Positions 12,236 to 23,600 of a DNA stretch of 64,000 bases are shown one piece after another. The notes beneath the pieces are model-generated. The model did no database searches. It saw nothing but the letters and a program-made list of their open reading frames with translations, and was not told where the DNA came from. Numbering within the stretch: position 1 is the stretch's first letter; the number at the start of each line of letters is the position of its first letter. The DNA is from Nymphaea colorata (taxonomy: Eukaryota > Streptophyta > Magnoliopsida > Nymphaeales > Nymphaeaceae), in assembly GCF_008831285.2 (NCBI RefSeq), contig NC_045142.1, positions 5,465,501-5,529,500 of the forward strand. The letters are read 5' to 3'. The position numbers and the translations under genes are program-made.

Positions 12236-12442
12236 GATAAACATGTTAAAAGGATAAAAAGGTAAAGTTAAAAAGAGAGGAAGAAACATCATAATCGAAA
12301 TAAAGAATGAGGGAAATGCTTGTTTTTTTCATGCTTCCTGATAAACATGTTAAAAGGATAAAAAGGTAAGTTAAAAAGAGAGGGAAAAACATCTTAATCG
12401 AAATAAAGAATGAGGGAAATGCTTGTTTTTTTCATGCTTCCT
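12236..12442 (+). repeat. 104-bp tandem duplication
   Basis: 12236-12339 is repeated at 12340-12442 with only a few differences. Both copies start 'gataaacatgttaaaagg' and end 'ttcatgcttcctg'. The near identity implies a recent event. Confidence 0.9.
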
Positions 12443-13339
12443 GAGCTTCAAGAAGGATCTTTAGCTCCAGAGAAACTCCAGTTCATGAGCTTGCAATGAA
12501 TAAACGAAATAAGAAAATAAAAAAGAAAAGAGATTTACATACATTGAAGAGAAAAAAATCAAAAGAGCGTTGGCTCCTTGGCTGTTCTGAGCAAAGGAGA
12601 CTCCATGATAGTGGTTCGAATCGGTTGGAAATGAAGGATTGAAGTTGATTATGAAGACAGCCAAGCAAGAAAAAAATGAAAGAAAAAAAAAAGAAAAAAA
12701 AGTGAAAGATAGAAATTGAAATTGGAGAAGAAGTCTAAAAGAGGAGAGAGAAGATGCAAATAGTTGATGGATTGATAATAGATGAGAGAAACAAGAGAAT
12801 ATTTATAGAAGAAGAAGGCTTAAGGGTATTATCATAATTTTTTAAGTGTAATGAACCACTAATTAATTATTATTAGGTTTAAAATATTTAACTATACTAA
12901 AGGAACAAAATCTGTCCAAAAATTCGTTGATTGGAGGGCTGACTGCGCAAGGGGGTAGGCTGCCTCCTTGGCCGGCCCAATGATAGATTCTGTCCGCTTG
13001 GATCCCCTGCAGTCAGAACGAGTCAAGCTACTATCTGCAGCCCGAACATGCCGGGCTAGACCTGGTCGAACAGTGCACGGCCTGGCCGGGCCAGCTGCAC
13101 CAGGTACGGCTTTGATCGGGCCAGGTCGACTTGCCAATGCCACATCAGCAGTGGGGCCCACTGAGAGCGAAAACGGTATTTTGGGCAAAAATGAGGGTAT
13201 TTTTTTAAAAAATAAAGGATATTTAGAGAAACCAAAGGCATTTTGGCAAATTGAAAGATGTCTTCAAAATATTATGGGTACTTTGGGAATTTGAATAAGA
13301 AATCCAGGGTATTTTGAAAAAGGACCATAATGCCTCGAT

Positions 13340-14000
13340 TCTTGAGCATGTGAGGGGTTTGGAGTTTGGACTTGGACCTGACATTAGATCCAAATGCTAG
13401 GAAATGTCAGATTTAGAATTTTGGTGTCGGGACTGACTACAAATTATAAATTTGGATCTTGAATGTTGATTTGGGTCGGAAAATGGATCAAATGCTCAAA
13501 ATTGGATCTAGAATCAGAGATTTGGATATGACTATCAGTTTTGGGTCTGGATCTCAGATATTAGATTTGGATGTAAATATTGGATTTGGAATTAGAATTG
13601 TGGATTTTGATCTGAAATAAGATTTAGGCACATCGAAATTGGATCTAGTCTTGCATATGGATTTGGGTCCAGATCTGGATTTAGGAATCCGTTTTGGGCA
13701 TGGAGATGGGATTTGCATCTGGATTTGGATCTAGGGATACACTTTTGATATGGAACTGAGATTTGGATCTATGGATATGTTTTGGATATGTAGCTTAGAT
13801 TTGGATCTAGATTTAGATCCAGGGATCTATTTTGGATTTAACGCTGTGATTTTGATATGAATCTAGATCTATGGATGCGTTCTAGGATTTGGAGTTGGCA
13901 TTTGGATCAGGATCTAGGTCTGAGGATCAGTTTTAGGTATCAGTGTCAGTTTTTGGATGGATCCGGATTTGAATTTGGATTTGAAACATAAAGTAAGTCT
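13340..14000. repeat. Degenerate ggatct/ggattt hexamer array
   Basis: About 650 bp dominated by variants of 'ggatttggatct', with no reading frame. The array plus its 3' flank ('aggtccaaata', 'agagttgatag', 'tttgaggcc') recurs at 43430-44245, so array and flank belong to one mobile family. Confidence 0.8.
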
Positions 14001-14319
14001 AAATTGGAGTTGGGCTTGGGTTCAAATTATGAAATTAGGTCCAAATAAGCTCCAAATAGAGTTGATAGTGGGATCAGAAGATAAATTGATCAAAATTAAA
14101 AGAAATTGAAGCCTTTGAGGCCAAAAAATCATTGAAATTTGTTGTAAATTTGTCAAAATATGCTGAATATAAACTTTTGGAAAATTTGGGGCGATGACAA
14201 TATGTTCAGCAACGGACGTAAAAAGAACAAGAAAGAATCAAAAAGAGAAAAAACACAAGAATGGGCAAAACCAAACACGTTCATGTAACCAGACAAACAC
14301 ATAACATTGCCTGAAAAAA

Positions 14320-15350
14320 TTGTGTTTCCGGTGCATGTTTGAGGCACATCGAAATTTTGCTGCTCAAAGAATTGCGTAAATCATGCATTTGGCAACAAAG
14401 TAAAATACGGTCACACTCAATGGGCAACAGCCTCCAATTATAGGAAAACAATTATTTGCACCATTAAAAAGAAATGAGTAGAAAACAGTTTCCCTTCAGA
14501 TCTTGAAAAGGTCATCAAAAACTTCAACCTGCAAGTTGCAAGTTGAAAGGGGAGAAGGGAAAATTAAATAAAGAACCGATTTGAATGCTTTTATGTTAAA
14601 TGACTGAAATACCCCCTTAAAAGAAAGTGAAGATGAAAGTTACATTTTTCCAAGAGGACAAATTATGTTTAATTAAAAAAAAAAAAAAAAAAAAAGAGTA
14701 CTCCTCACACTACCATGTGGCCCCATGTGAGGGGTTGACCATCAAAAGAGTAGAAGATAACATCGGCCGAGGCCAAGCCCAGCTTATAGCCCTGGTTCAA
14801 GCCCGGTCATATATATATATATATATATATTGGTTCGACTTGGGCCAACCCGGCCTAGCCCAATAGCTTATGGGTCAAGCTGATGTCCAAAATTTGGGCC
14901 TCAGCCCAAGTCGGGCTGGGTGTCGCTCGTGTACTTGGCCTGGTGCCCACGCTTAATGTGGAGCATTGACTGCGCTGAATATGTCATAAAACATACCTAG
15001 AAGTAGGTATTAACTATTTCCTTGTTCTCAGACAGTCTCCCTTGCGACTGGAACCTCATGTGCAGCCCCCTTATGTTCATGAATGTAGATCTCATGAAGG
15101 ACACGGCTTTCCAGCCATTTAGAACTATAAGGATAATGACAATTTCTACTTAAAAAAACCATACCCCAGCTTGAATATCTATAAATTGAGTGATGAACAA
15201 GCGATTGCCCACACAAACCTACAAAAATTCCCATTTTCAATGTATACTTGGATTGAACATGGATTTCCTCTACCCACCTGCTAGAAGGCGTCTTTCAATA
15301 TATACAGAAATTGACCCTTCACAGCTGACCATGTAATTAATGTCAACCAA
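14320..15350 (+). repeat. Conserved downstream block, copy A
   Basis: Non-coding block shared with 28670-29890 (same orientation) and, inverted, with 36740-39045. Anchors include 'aattataggaaaacaatta' (14436), 'cataaaacatacc' (14987), 'gtctcccttgc' (15036), 'cagcttgaatat' (15166) and 'tctttcaatatata' (15292). Copy A is interrupted by a poly-A run (14677-14694) and a GGGCC-type MITE. Confidence 0.8.
14760..14960. mobile_element. GGGCC-ended MITE-like element, copy 2
   Basis: GC-rich ends with many 'ggcc', 'gccc' and 'gggc' motifs surround an AT dinucleotide run (14808-14830). It interrupts conserved block A. Copy B lacks it at the matching place (about 28980-29010), which shows insertion after the duplication. 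Confidence 0.5.
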
Positions 15351-15489
15351 GGGAGACTGTCTGATTGATGCCTTATTAGAATGGAGCAATATCAAGCATC
15401 AATTGAGGATTCCTTTTTTTAGAAATAAAAAACAATGACTTTTTGGTTAGCTATATGATGGAGATCAAGACACAAAGTTCATTCAGCCA

Positions 15490-15733
15490 ACTGTTAGAAA
15501 CCATAACGACAAAAACAAAATAGGTAAATAAACCTATACCGGTGAGGATATTCACCGGTAAAGTTAGCACTATAGGTCAGCCGCTGTGAACCGTTATTGC
15601 TGCTGTGACCGTAGCTGTGTGGGATGAAATAATACCCAATCTATAGCGATGATTTTTGGCACCGCTATAGATGATCAACACCGGTGCCTCGGGCCAAGAA
15701 AATCGGTATAACACTTTTTTTTTTTTTGTAGTG
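15490..15733. mobile_element. CACTA-like element terminus
   Basis: Ends in a T run followed by GTAGTG at 15728-15733, the reverse complement of the CACTAC that starts En/Spm (CACTA) elements. Just inside are repeated short motifs: 'accggtg' or 'caccggt' at about 15538, 15553 and 15690, and 'ctatagcgatg' with 'cgctatagatgat'. These look like CACTA subterminal repeats. No transposase and no clear left end, so probably a deletion derivative. Confidence 0.45.
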
Positions 15734-15839
15734 TGGAAGAGAATAGGTGGGAAAACGCAAATCAGATTTGTGACAATTTTTGAAGTAGCATTTTTGGCAA
15801 CTTCTACAAAGATTTTGATGCAAAATTCCTCAATGATCT

Positions 15840-16010
15840 CCCGCCTGGTCGGACTGTCAATGAAGCCGTAAACATATTTCTAGACGCCCCTATATCAAAC
15901 AAAGAGATCTGTGATGCAATTTTCACGTCAAGTAGAGATGAAGCGCCTAGATGGGATGAGATTCCAACATATTTTTGGAAGCACTTCTAGAAAATTGTGA
16001 GCAAATGTGT
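15840..16010 (+). pseudogene. LINE reverse-transcriptase fragment
   Basis: The plus strand translates to a piece containing ISNKEICDAIF, then DEAPRWDEIP and FWKHF, with a stop soon after. The pattern (S.EEI..A.F...DKAPG.DG...FFK) is the start of the RT domain of plant L1-type LINEs. Only about 55 residues are recognisable. A weaker relative is at 42520-42700. The diagnostic PGPDG is degraded to PRWDE, so it is dead. Confidence 0.5.
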
Positions 16011-18290
16011 AACCCTGATAACCAAATATTTTTTTTTTTGAAACCAAGAAGCTTGTTAAGAAAATGAATGAATCTTTAGCTGAACCTGGTTACAACTTCT
16101 GCCTGTTTACGATGTTTTATCACATGAATGCTTGATATGCCTGTTTCTGTATTCAGGTGGTTGTTGCTAATATAATTTTTTCACTAGCTCAACGGACAAC
16201 CTCAGAAAATGGATTGGTCACCCAAATTTTGAACTTATTCAACATGCTATTTTCCGCTTTTCTTAACTTTCTAGTAATCAGCCTTTTTTATCTCTTCAAT
16301 TAAATCACTGTGTATATTTTTTGGGTCTTATAAACCTGTTTCAAATTTTCAATTAACTTCTCGTCGGCCTATTTTGCAGTTAAGTTTACTTTCGTTCTGC
16401 ATCAATATTCAGTCGAGTTACTTTTATGTGAATGAATAATGTCAAAATTTTGAACTACATTTTATTCTTTTCTCAAAGTTGAGCTTGAACTGAGTAGATA
16501 ATCTAATGATTGATTTTGTTTTGTTCTGTTTGAATAGAATGCTCGGCTGTCTAATTATATCATGGTTTGTTGCTCCCTTTTACATGCCATGGTGTATACA
16601 TATTTGCATATGAAGACGGATGATGGAACTCATTATTAGGAGAATGATTATATGCAAAATGCATACAAATATCGTAAAGGACAGACCTCTTGGAGTACAT
16701 GTGAGGTTCAGTTATAAGTGAAGGGCTATGTATTTTATAGTTACCTTAGTTGAGCAGTTCCATAGGAGCAGAAAAATCTCCAATCAAGTTTTTGAATTAT
16801 GGTTGACATCTGATATTTCATTTTAAATGTTTCAGATTTGCTATTTCTTCTACAAGAGTATTGCCTTTGGGCTCACATTTTTCAACTTTGAGGCATTCAC
16901 TAGATTTTTCAGGCCAGTCAGTTAATGGTGATTGGTACAGATTATATTGAATGTTATTCTAACTTCATTACCAGTTATATCCTTGGGACTTTTTGAACAA
17001 GACGTTCCTTTCGAGGGCTGCTTAGGTAAGTTTCCATGCTATCATTATTGATTTTCTAGTATTTCTTTCATTAGCTTCTTGGAGTAGTACTGGATGACTT
17101 CTCTTGTTGGTGTGTCTTGTTAATCAAGCTGTTGAGGATGCATGATATGCTGGTGCATCAAAGATCATTGGAGTTGATCTCAATGTTTGAATGAGGTTCG
17201 TTAAAATTTATTTTCTTCATTATTATTTTTTGTTATGTTTCATGTTAACTTTCCTTTTTTGGATCTGGTTTAAGCCTCTTGTGATCATTCATCTGTAAAC
17301 TGCTTGCTCATAATATAGTTTTTAGGCTATGATGTGGTGATGGTGGTTCCTGATCATAATGATCTGCCAGAATGATCTGCATGCTTCATAAGCAAGTAAT
17401 GCTCCATCTTGATGGTGAGATACATATGTCCCTAATCTACCATTTGGTTGCAGGAACAAGTGTTCTTAGAACACATGTTCTTGAGACAGCTGTTACAAGT
17501 ACAAGGAGTTCTTGTCCATGTCGACAAGTAGCAATTATGTCCAGCATGTTTAACTTGTCTTGTATTTTCAAATCATTGGATTGGCAAATTTAACATATGT
17601 TTTGGTTTTTTCTATGATATAATGAAGATGAAGAATATGAGGAAGAAGACAGAGATGGTCTTCAAACATCGACAAGAGAGAGAGAGTGAGAGAGATGATT
17701 ACTTGCACAGATAAGAAAGCGAGCCTTGAGAGAAACGATGCCAGAATTTCGAGCAAGATGATTTCGAAAAAAAAATCTCCCTCCCATTCCAAGGGTGGGG
17801 TTGTTTCAAGGAAGAACGCATTTTTTCGTTCAATGAGGACGCTTCTTCCTCCACGTTTTTCTGTCAGGCGTTTGATAGCGTAGAACAAGGCGTTCTTGGA
17901 ATGGTGTGTAACCGAAACCAAATGGCATCTAATGGACACAACAATACAATGTTGTTTTCACGGGTTTAACTGCACTCTTCATTAATTTGGAGATGTTTTC
18001 CCCTTTATTTTATTAGTTCCACTACTGTTTTTAGCTTATTCAGTCGACCAAACATGCCATCCATGTGTCTAGTACTACTAATCTTCTACCATGCAACCTT
18101 GTTGAGTTTTACCAGTAGCATCCCGGGACATGGAAGCCGCAATTCATGTCACCACCATCCACCGAATTCATCAGATCGATGAGGAAGAGGAGGAGGCACA
18201 AAGTGGCGTCAAATAATTCTTGATTTTATTGTCTTCTACTTTTTAGGCGCAGAGCTAATATCCGCTGTTTTTAATACGTGTAGGCATGGT
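16010..18290. other. No gene seen
   Basis: AT-rich spacer between the two duplication units. Open frames are short. A palindrome-rich stretch lies at 17455-17525 ('gttcttagaacacatgttct') and a purine-rich tract at 17620-17700. I see no known protein or RNA. Confidence 0.6.
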
Positions 18291-18294
18291 TTTG

Positions 18295-18390
18295 AACCGT
18301 TGCTAAATGTTTTTAGCAACGGTTTTTCATGTTTTTAACGACGGTTTTTGCATTGTTAAAAACAGATTTTCTTGTTGTGATGAACCACAT
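18295..18390. mobile_element. CACTA-like terminus with subterminal hairpin
   Basis: A perfect 13-bp inverted repeat, 'aaccgttgctaaa' at 18295-18307 and its complement at 18312-18324, has a 4-nt loop. It is followed by further 'acgacggttttt' motifs and an end 'ttttcttgttgtga' near 18385. Palindromic 'gcaacggttt' repeats close to such an end are typical of CACTA subterminal regions. Family assignment is inference. Confidence 0.35.
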
Positions 18391-18489
18391 AAGATCTTTA
18401 TTGGCATCAATCCCAATAAACTATTAACTAAGGGTAGTTAGAGGTGGCCCACTTTTATCTATTGGCAAGCAATCGTAGACAATAACATC

Positions 18490-21400
18490 ACATCAGACAC
18501 ATCTTGCCCTTTCATCCACATACTTTCCATTAAACGAGGACCGCCTTTTGTGGGGGATGATAAAGGCAGCTCTCTTTACAAAGTGGGGAGAAAACTAAGA
18601 AATTATCAGACTAAGGAAAACGCTTATCCCATGAAAAAGAAAGTATATGCGAAAATGATACCCTTGAAGGGAAAATGCTTTTCAACCCAGTAGGTTGACT
18701 CATTTTATTTTATTTTTCAATATTTTATTGTTTTTTTTTTGTAGTTGATACATGTGAAGATATAAGTTATTTTTGTTACTTTCGTAATGACACAAGTTCA
18801 ATTTGCCAAAGTCAATCAATATTAACGAAATTGATTGAGTTTTCTTAAAGTTTTTGCATTCAACATGCTAAATTGCAACAATTCATGGAGGATGAACTTA
18901 GTTGTGACTTCATTTTATGTTAATTTGACTTTTTTTAATCATATAATTGAAATTAATTCATCTTACAAACATTTTACGTTTAACATAACCTGGTTCAAGT
19001 CACTGAGTTGACCCGCATAACCTGGTTCAAGTCACTGAGTTGACCCGCCCCGCCGAGCCACGAGTCAAGAGCAGACAAGTCGAGTCCTAAGTCACTATGT
19101 TTTAAAACATAATTGGTCTCATCAACCTCTTTTAAGAAAGGTTGGATATTACATATTTGGAGAATTATACCCAAGTTGTTGACTCAATCTATTAAGCTAG
19201 AAAATCCACCCACCGCAAAAAGAGGTGCAATTTCCATGCAGCCATAAGGCATCCTATTTGGGGCAAGGTTCGTGACATTTGCAAGATCCTTGAGTTAATG
19301 TCCAATGACAATCATAACATTTGTCTGACTCTTATCCTACGTTTAAAGATAGAACTTTAAAAACATGTTGTCGCACTAACAATTATTTTGGTTAATTTCT
19401 CTACTTTGATACTAAAGGTATGCATAGGTTCTTATATAAATCCCTATGTTCTTGATATTAAGGCATCTTTTTCTGTTGCCGCTGATCTGCAAAACTTCTT
19501 TTTTTATTTTTTGTTGTTCTTGTAAAGATTTTGTTTGATTCCATTGAAATAAAAGTGAGGGGCTTAACCCCTAGCAGGGTTGCTTCAACACTGACCTCTA
19601 TGGTTAAAAAACTAAACTAACCAGGTGTCAAAACTATACTTTTAGTGAGCGTGGTGCTTTGCAATTGACGTTACCAACTAAAGTGATGATTTATGGTAAG
19701 TTCATCAACTATGGTTCAATTCTATTGCTTTAGTATTGCATCTATGCAATTTGGCAGAGTATTATATTATATTCTATTAATACACATTTAATTGCTAAGT
19801 ACATGTGTTCTTATGGTTTTATCAAGCCCATCAATGAGAGATCCCATGATCTTTTTTTTTTTCTCTTTTTAAGGAGGAAGATTAGTGTGAAGTTGATTTT
19901 ATTCTTGAACAGTATCTTGTTAAAAGCTTACGGGCTAACTTGCCTGGCTCAAGGGTTGAGAAGGCACAAGGTTCATATTTCTCATCATTGGGGTCCATAG
20001 AACTATATTATAGAACGGAGAGTACATGAGAAAATAATTTTTTAAACGAGACACATGACCTAAGAACCATAATAGCTAGTCTTGGTGGAAGGAAATTAAT
20101 TTTTTTTATTTAACTTAATTTTCTTTCTAATTCGTTCTCAAAATTAATGAGAATTAAACATACTTTCTTACATATTCAATATTTTTTTAGTATCATGATT
20201 TGGCCCTCCATGCAGCCACATAGTAGTAATTTACCTTAATTTCTTTTCAAATTAGTTTTGCAATTCTTGAGAATTAAACATATTTTCTTATATATTCAGT
20301 ATTTTTTCAGGATCATGATTCAACGTCTCTCCGCAGCAATTCAGCATTGAGTCTCATATGCCAACTGTAAGGCGCAGAAGCCAAAACAGAATTTGTTATC
20401 GACAAAATTGATAAATTTTTCTGATAAAAGTATGAGACTGACAATTTAACCCTTTCTGAAGAAAAAACTGTGTTGTTTGGTGTGGGGAAACATGTCTAAT
20501 CAAATGCCATAAGTCAGGGCCCAATGACTGTCCAACCTAGCTTTTTAAGGTCCAGCTTTACCGTGCCTAAAACCAAAGACCAAACTTAATGCAAGAAATT
20601 AAAACTTTTATTTGTTAGGGATATAAATGGAAGCTTTTATTGCCTACCTTCTTTGCAATGTACCTTGCTTTGGCTTCAATTTACCGAGACCAATACGCCA
20701 CTCTTTAACAAGCATATGCTCGATGTGGACCTTATTACTATGCATATTTACTTTAATGTTCACGTGTAGCATCTGTAGCATCTGTCATTATCTAATGTCC
20801 GTAGCATTTAAGATAATGATAAAAAGTGACAAAATAATGACAAATGTATGAGATAACTTTAAAGAGAGTTATGACATAATGTATATAAGATAACAAAAGA
20901 GGTATGAGATAATGATCAATATATGAGATAACGTCAAACAAATGTATGGAATAATGTGAATGAGATAGATATGAGATAATAACAGACAATAATGTTAAAC
21001 ACAGGTACGAAGTGTGAGATAATGATATATGTATGACATAATATTATAAGCGGGACAAAAAAATCTAAGACACTTTTTTGTTGCTTAGAGGGGCACATTG
21101 GAACCGACAAATTTTACATTTTTTTGTGGTTTTCTTTTTTTTCACACAAAAAGTTTCTTTTTGTATTAATCGTGGGTATTTTTTGTCATTATTAAAATAG
21201 AGCATGAAAAATTCATATGTAACCAGCTTTGCAATTTACCAACTCAAGACATGTTTGTCCAAAAAAGTTACTACAAGCCAAATGTGGAGCAAGAAATTTT
21301 TTTTCATGATCTCTGGGGCTGTCCTATATAACTATAATCAGATCCACCTAAGTTCAACCACTAATTTAAGGCTTTATAGAAACCCCCACCTATCTAATGC

Positions 21401-21930
21401 ATGATAGAGTTAGTTGATCTAATTTGTGTGGCTCCCCTTATACGCGTGAACTGCATGGATCTAGAGCTTATGGCTATGATGGTGGGCGCTGGGGCATAGC
21501 TAAAACCCAAACGACAAGTGGTTGATAATACATAAATGCAAGGAGGTGCAATGCATGCTCTTGTACGTAACTAATTGATTTCTTTGACACTTTAACTTAC
21601 CTATGAGTGAAACTAGCACTTCGTTTGCATGGTTAACACAAGATTAGGACATATGTAGAAAATGAGCGGGCCTGATTAAATGCTCGAAAAAAACTTACCT
21701 ATTGGGACCGATCTTATTAATGTACATCACTACGTCACCCTCTTGTCAACGTCGCTAGGCGTAGAAGTAGAAGGTGGTTTTGCCGCCGGTTGATGCGATT
21801 GATCTTGGTGTTTGACTCCTCTGATTCAACGCTTCATCTTACTGACCTGTAGGTTAAACTTTTCACTTCCATCGTCAACGCAAAGTTACAGACATGCCGA
21901 AAATTAATGACTCACGGCAGCATTGGAAAC
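18490..21930 (+). repeat. 5' flank of UGT-B, copy B of segmental duplication
   Basis: Non-coding. It aligns with 1-3390 at an offset near 18.5 kb. A 546-bp insertion (20686-21231) is absent from copy A, and about 100 bp near 21315-21410 also lacks a clear partner. A short direct repeat, 'cataacctggttcaagtcac', occurs twice at about 18985 and 19016. Confidence 0.75.
20686..21231. mobile_element. 546-bp insertion with 9-bp target duplication upstream of UGT-B
   Basis: Copy A has one uninterrupted 'ttcaatttaccaac' (about 2188-2201). In copy B 'caatttacc' is present twice, at 20677-20685 and 21232-21240, flanking 546 extra bases. A 9-bp duplication is the size made by Mutator-like transposases. 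The core (about 20800-21050) is an array of 'gagataatg' and 'gagataac' variants like those around the broken FAR1 gene at 31.7-35.7 kb. I could not see matching terminal inverted repeats, so the class is inference. It lies about 0.8 kb upstream of UGT-B and could affect its promoter. Confidence 0.6.
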
Positions 21931-21938
21931 TATAAATA
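21931..21938 (+). promoter_or_regulatory. TATA box of UGT-B
   Basis: TATAAATA is 90 bp upstream of the UGT-B ATG and at the position matching the UGT-A TATA box. The leader after it ('catgaccac', 'tctctccatcaa') is conserved between the copies. Confidence 0.65.
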
Positions 21939-22020
21939 CGTAGACATGACCACTGTATCTACATCTCTCCATCAAAGCGAGTGAACTTTACAGAGACAAT
22001 TAGCTAGCAGCAAAGCCACC

Positions 22021-23397
22021 ATGAAAGGCGTCAGCCAACCTTTTCATGCAGTCATGCTCCCATGGCTGGGTTTTGGTCACATCTGCCCATTTATCCAACT
22101 CTCTAACTTGCTTGTTGAACATGGCATCACCGTCACCTTCCTCTCTCCCCCGACTCTCGTGCCTAAGATCCGTCCAAGTCTCCACCCTTCCATTCCAATC
22201 GTCAGCTACGACCTCCCTCCCATCACCGGTCTCCCTCTTGGTGTTGAATCCACTGCCTCTGCTCTTTCTATGCGCCTGCTTCTCATGGAGGCCCTTGATG
22301 CCAGTGAGCCGCAGATTTCCAATATTCTGTGTAAACTTTCTCCTGAGGTCATCATCTTCGACTTTGTGTACCACTGGATTCCCCCGCTTGCTTGCTCCTT
22401 GGGAATCAAACCTGTCCTTTACTACATTGCCGCTGCCATTTCTGCTATGCCTATGAAGATCTTCACAGTGCTGCACCCGAGAAAGCTAGCTCTTACTGTC
22501 AGTGAGAGGCTTCCTGTCAGGTTTGTTTCAGCTATCACCAGCTTAAAGCCCTATGAAGCACGAGACTTGTTGCAGAACTTAAGGAAGCATCATAACTCGG
22601 GAATGTCCCCATGCTCCAGGATGCTCGCTGTCATGGCGCTGAGTTCTGCCATCATCATAAAAAGTGCCATGGAGATCGAGGACACGTACATCAAGTTCTT
22701 CTCATCCTTGACCGGAAAGCAGGTGCTCCCATGCGGGGCGCTCATGTCCAAGTCTCCGAGGGGAGAGCTCGAGGAACGATGGCAGCAATGGCTGAACAAG
22801 TTCCCAGTAGGATCTGTTGTCTTTTGCTCCTTCGGCAGTGAAGTTTGCTTCACAAATGAGCAGATCCTCGAGCTCATTGCGGGGCTAGAGATGAGTGGTG
22901 CACCATTTCTGGCAGTCCTGAATTTCACTGCATCTGGAGAGCATGCAGCGAAGCAGGAGATTGTGGGGGAAAGAATGGGAGGAAAGGGGATGGTGCATGC
23001 TGGATGGGTTCAACAACAGCATATTCTGAGGCATCCTTCTGTTGGTGTGCACATTAGTCATGGCGGCCTAAGCACAATGATGGAAGGCGTGGCAGGTGGT
23101 TGCCAAACGGTGCTGATCCAGCAGACAGCAGATCAGTTTATGAATGCAAAGTTGATGGTGAAGAGGCTTAAGGCTGGTGTTGCAGTTAAGAGGAGATCCA
23201 AGGACGGATGGTTTACCAGGGAAGCTGTGTGTGAGGCATTGAGAATGGTGACGGAGAATGACGGAGAGAAAACGAAGAAGATAAGAGCCAACAATGCCAA
23301 ACTAAGGGAATTCTTGCTTAATGAAAGCGTCCAACAAGAATATATTAGGACTGTAATAGGGAAACTCCAAGAGTTGGTGCTATCACAGTCCTGTTGA
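22021..23397 (+). CDS. UGT-B: family-1 UDP-glycosyltransferase, UGT79/91-like
   Basis: 458 residues, single exon, duplicate of UGT-A. The start has a strong context (gccaccATG). It retains the candidate catalytic His20 (LPWLGFGH) and Asp114 (IFDFVYHW). The PSPG box is residues 329-372, ending in the conserved Gln372. It departs from UGT-A and from the family inside that box: HGGLS replaces HGGFG, and LIQQTADQ replaces LLPQISDQ, so the usual Pro is lost. Position 5 is Gln where UGT-A has Pro. These sites line the sugar-donor pocket in solved plant UGTs, so donor preference or activity may differ; that is inference. By eye about 80 of 455 aligned residues differ from UGT-A. The last 37 residues of UGT-A's catalytic frame are identical. 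The C-terminus is three residues past the UGT-A stop and then ends. Intact reading frame; likely functional or recently so. Confidence 0.93.
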   Translation: MKGVSQPFHAVMLPWLGFGHICPFIQLSNLLVEHGITVTFLSPPTLVPKIRPSLHPSIPIVSYDLPPITGLPLGVESTASALSMRLLLMEALDASEPQISNILCKLSPEVIIFDFVYHWIPPLACSLGIKPVLYYIAAAISAMPMKIFTVLHPRKLALTVSERLPVRFVSAITSLKPYEARDLLQNLRKHHNSGMSPCSRMLAVMALSSAIIIKSAMEIEDTYIKFFSSLTGKQVLPCGALMSKSPRGELEERWQQWLNKFPVGSVVFCSFGSEVCFTNEQILELIAGLEMSGAPFLAVLNFTASGEHAAKQEIVGERMGGKGMVHAGWVQQQHILRHPSVGVHISHGGLSTMMEGVAGGCQTVLIQQTADQFMNAKLMVKRLKAGVAVKRRSKDGWFTREAVCEALRMVTENDGEKTKKIRANNAKLREFLLNESVQQEYIRTVIGKLQELVLSQSC

Positions 23398-23600
23398 AGT
23401 TGGTCACCCCATTTAGTGTATGTTTTTTCTTTTCTTGTGTGCCTAATGGCTGTTACACGATTGTTTCTTGTCTGTGAAGTTTGGTTAAGTTGCATTTGCA
23501 GAAAGTTGGTGTTGTCATGATCTTGTTGAAGACGGTCACCCATTGAATGAATGCTTTTCCTTTTTTGTGTGTCTGCTGCGCGTATTAATGACTGATACGC
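23372..23600 (+). repeat. Imperfect tandem duplication across UGT-B stop and 3' UTR
   Basis: 'agttggtgctatcacag' at 23372 is echoed by 'agttggtgttgtcatga' at 23514 (offset 142 bp). The following 'ttgaag' and 'ggtcaccca' stretches also match. It is the same architecture as behind UGT-A. Confidence 0.7.

Larger units (their letters stand above)
11670..14200. mobile_element. Second LTR-like stretch, related to 5280-9110
   Basis: The order of parts is the same as in 5280-9110: purine-rich tracts (11670-12760), a GC-rich block (12930-13170), a 'ggatct/ggattt' array (13340-14000), then an end reading 'tttggggcgatgaca' (14183-14197). On the minus strand the end reads TGTCATCGCCCC, the same family of terminus. 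No gag or pol genes are visible. The ORFs in the GC block are frame shadows. The left boundary is not resolved. Confidence 0.45.

Noticed and set aside
12892-13294. 98- and 108-codon overlapping frames in the GC-rich block
   Set aside because: Pro/Ala/Gly/Arg-rich composition effects inside an LTR-like stretch, no family match.
22000-22476. 158-codon open frame antisense to the UGT-B 5' end
   Set aside because: It is the complement of a strongly coding region, has no family signature, and comparable antisense frames exist behind UGT-A only by codon bias.
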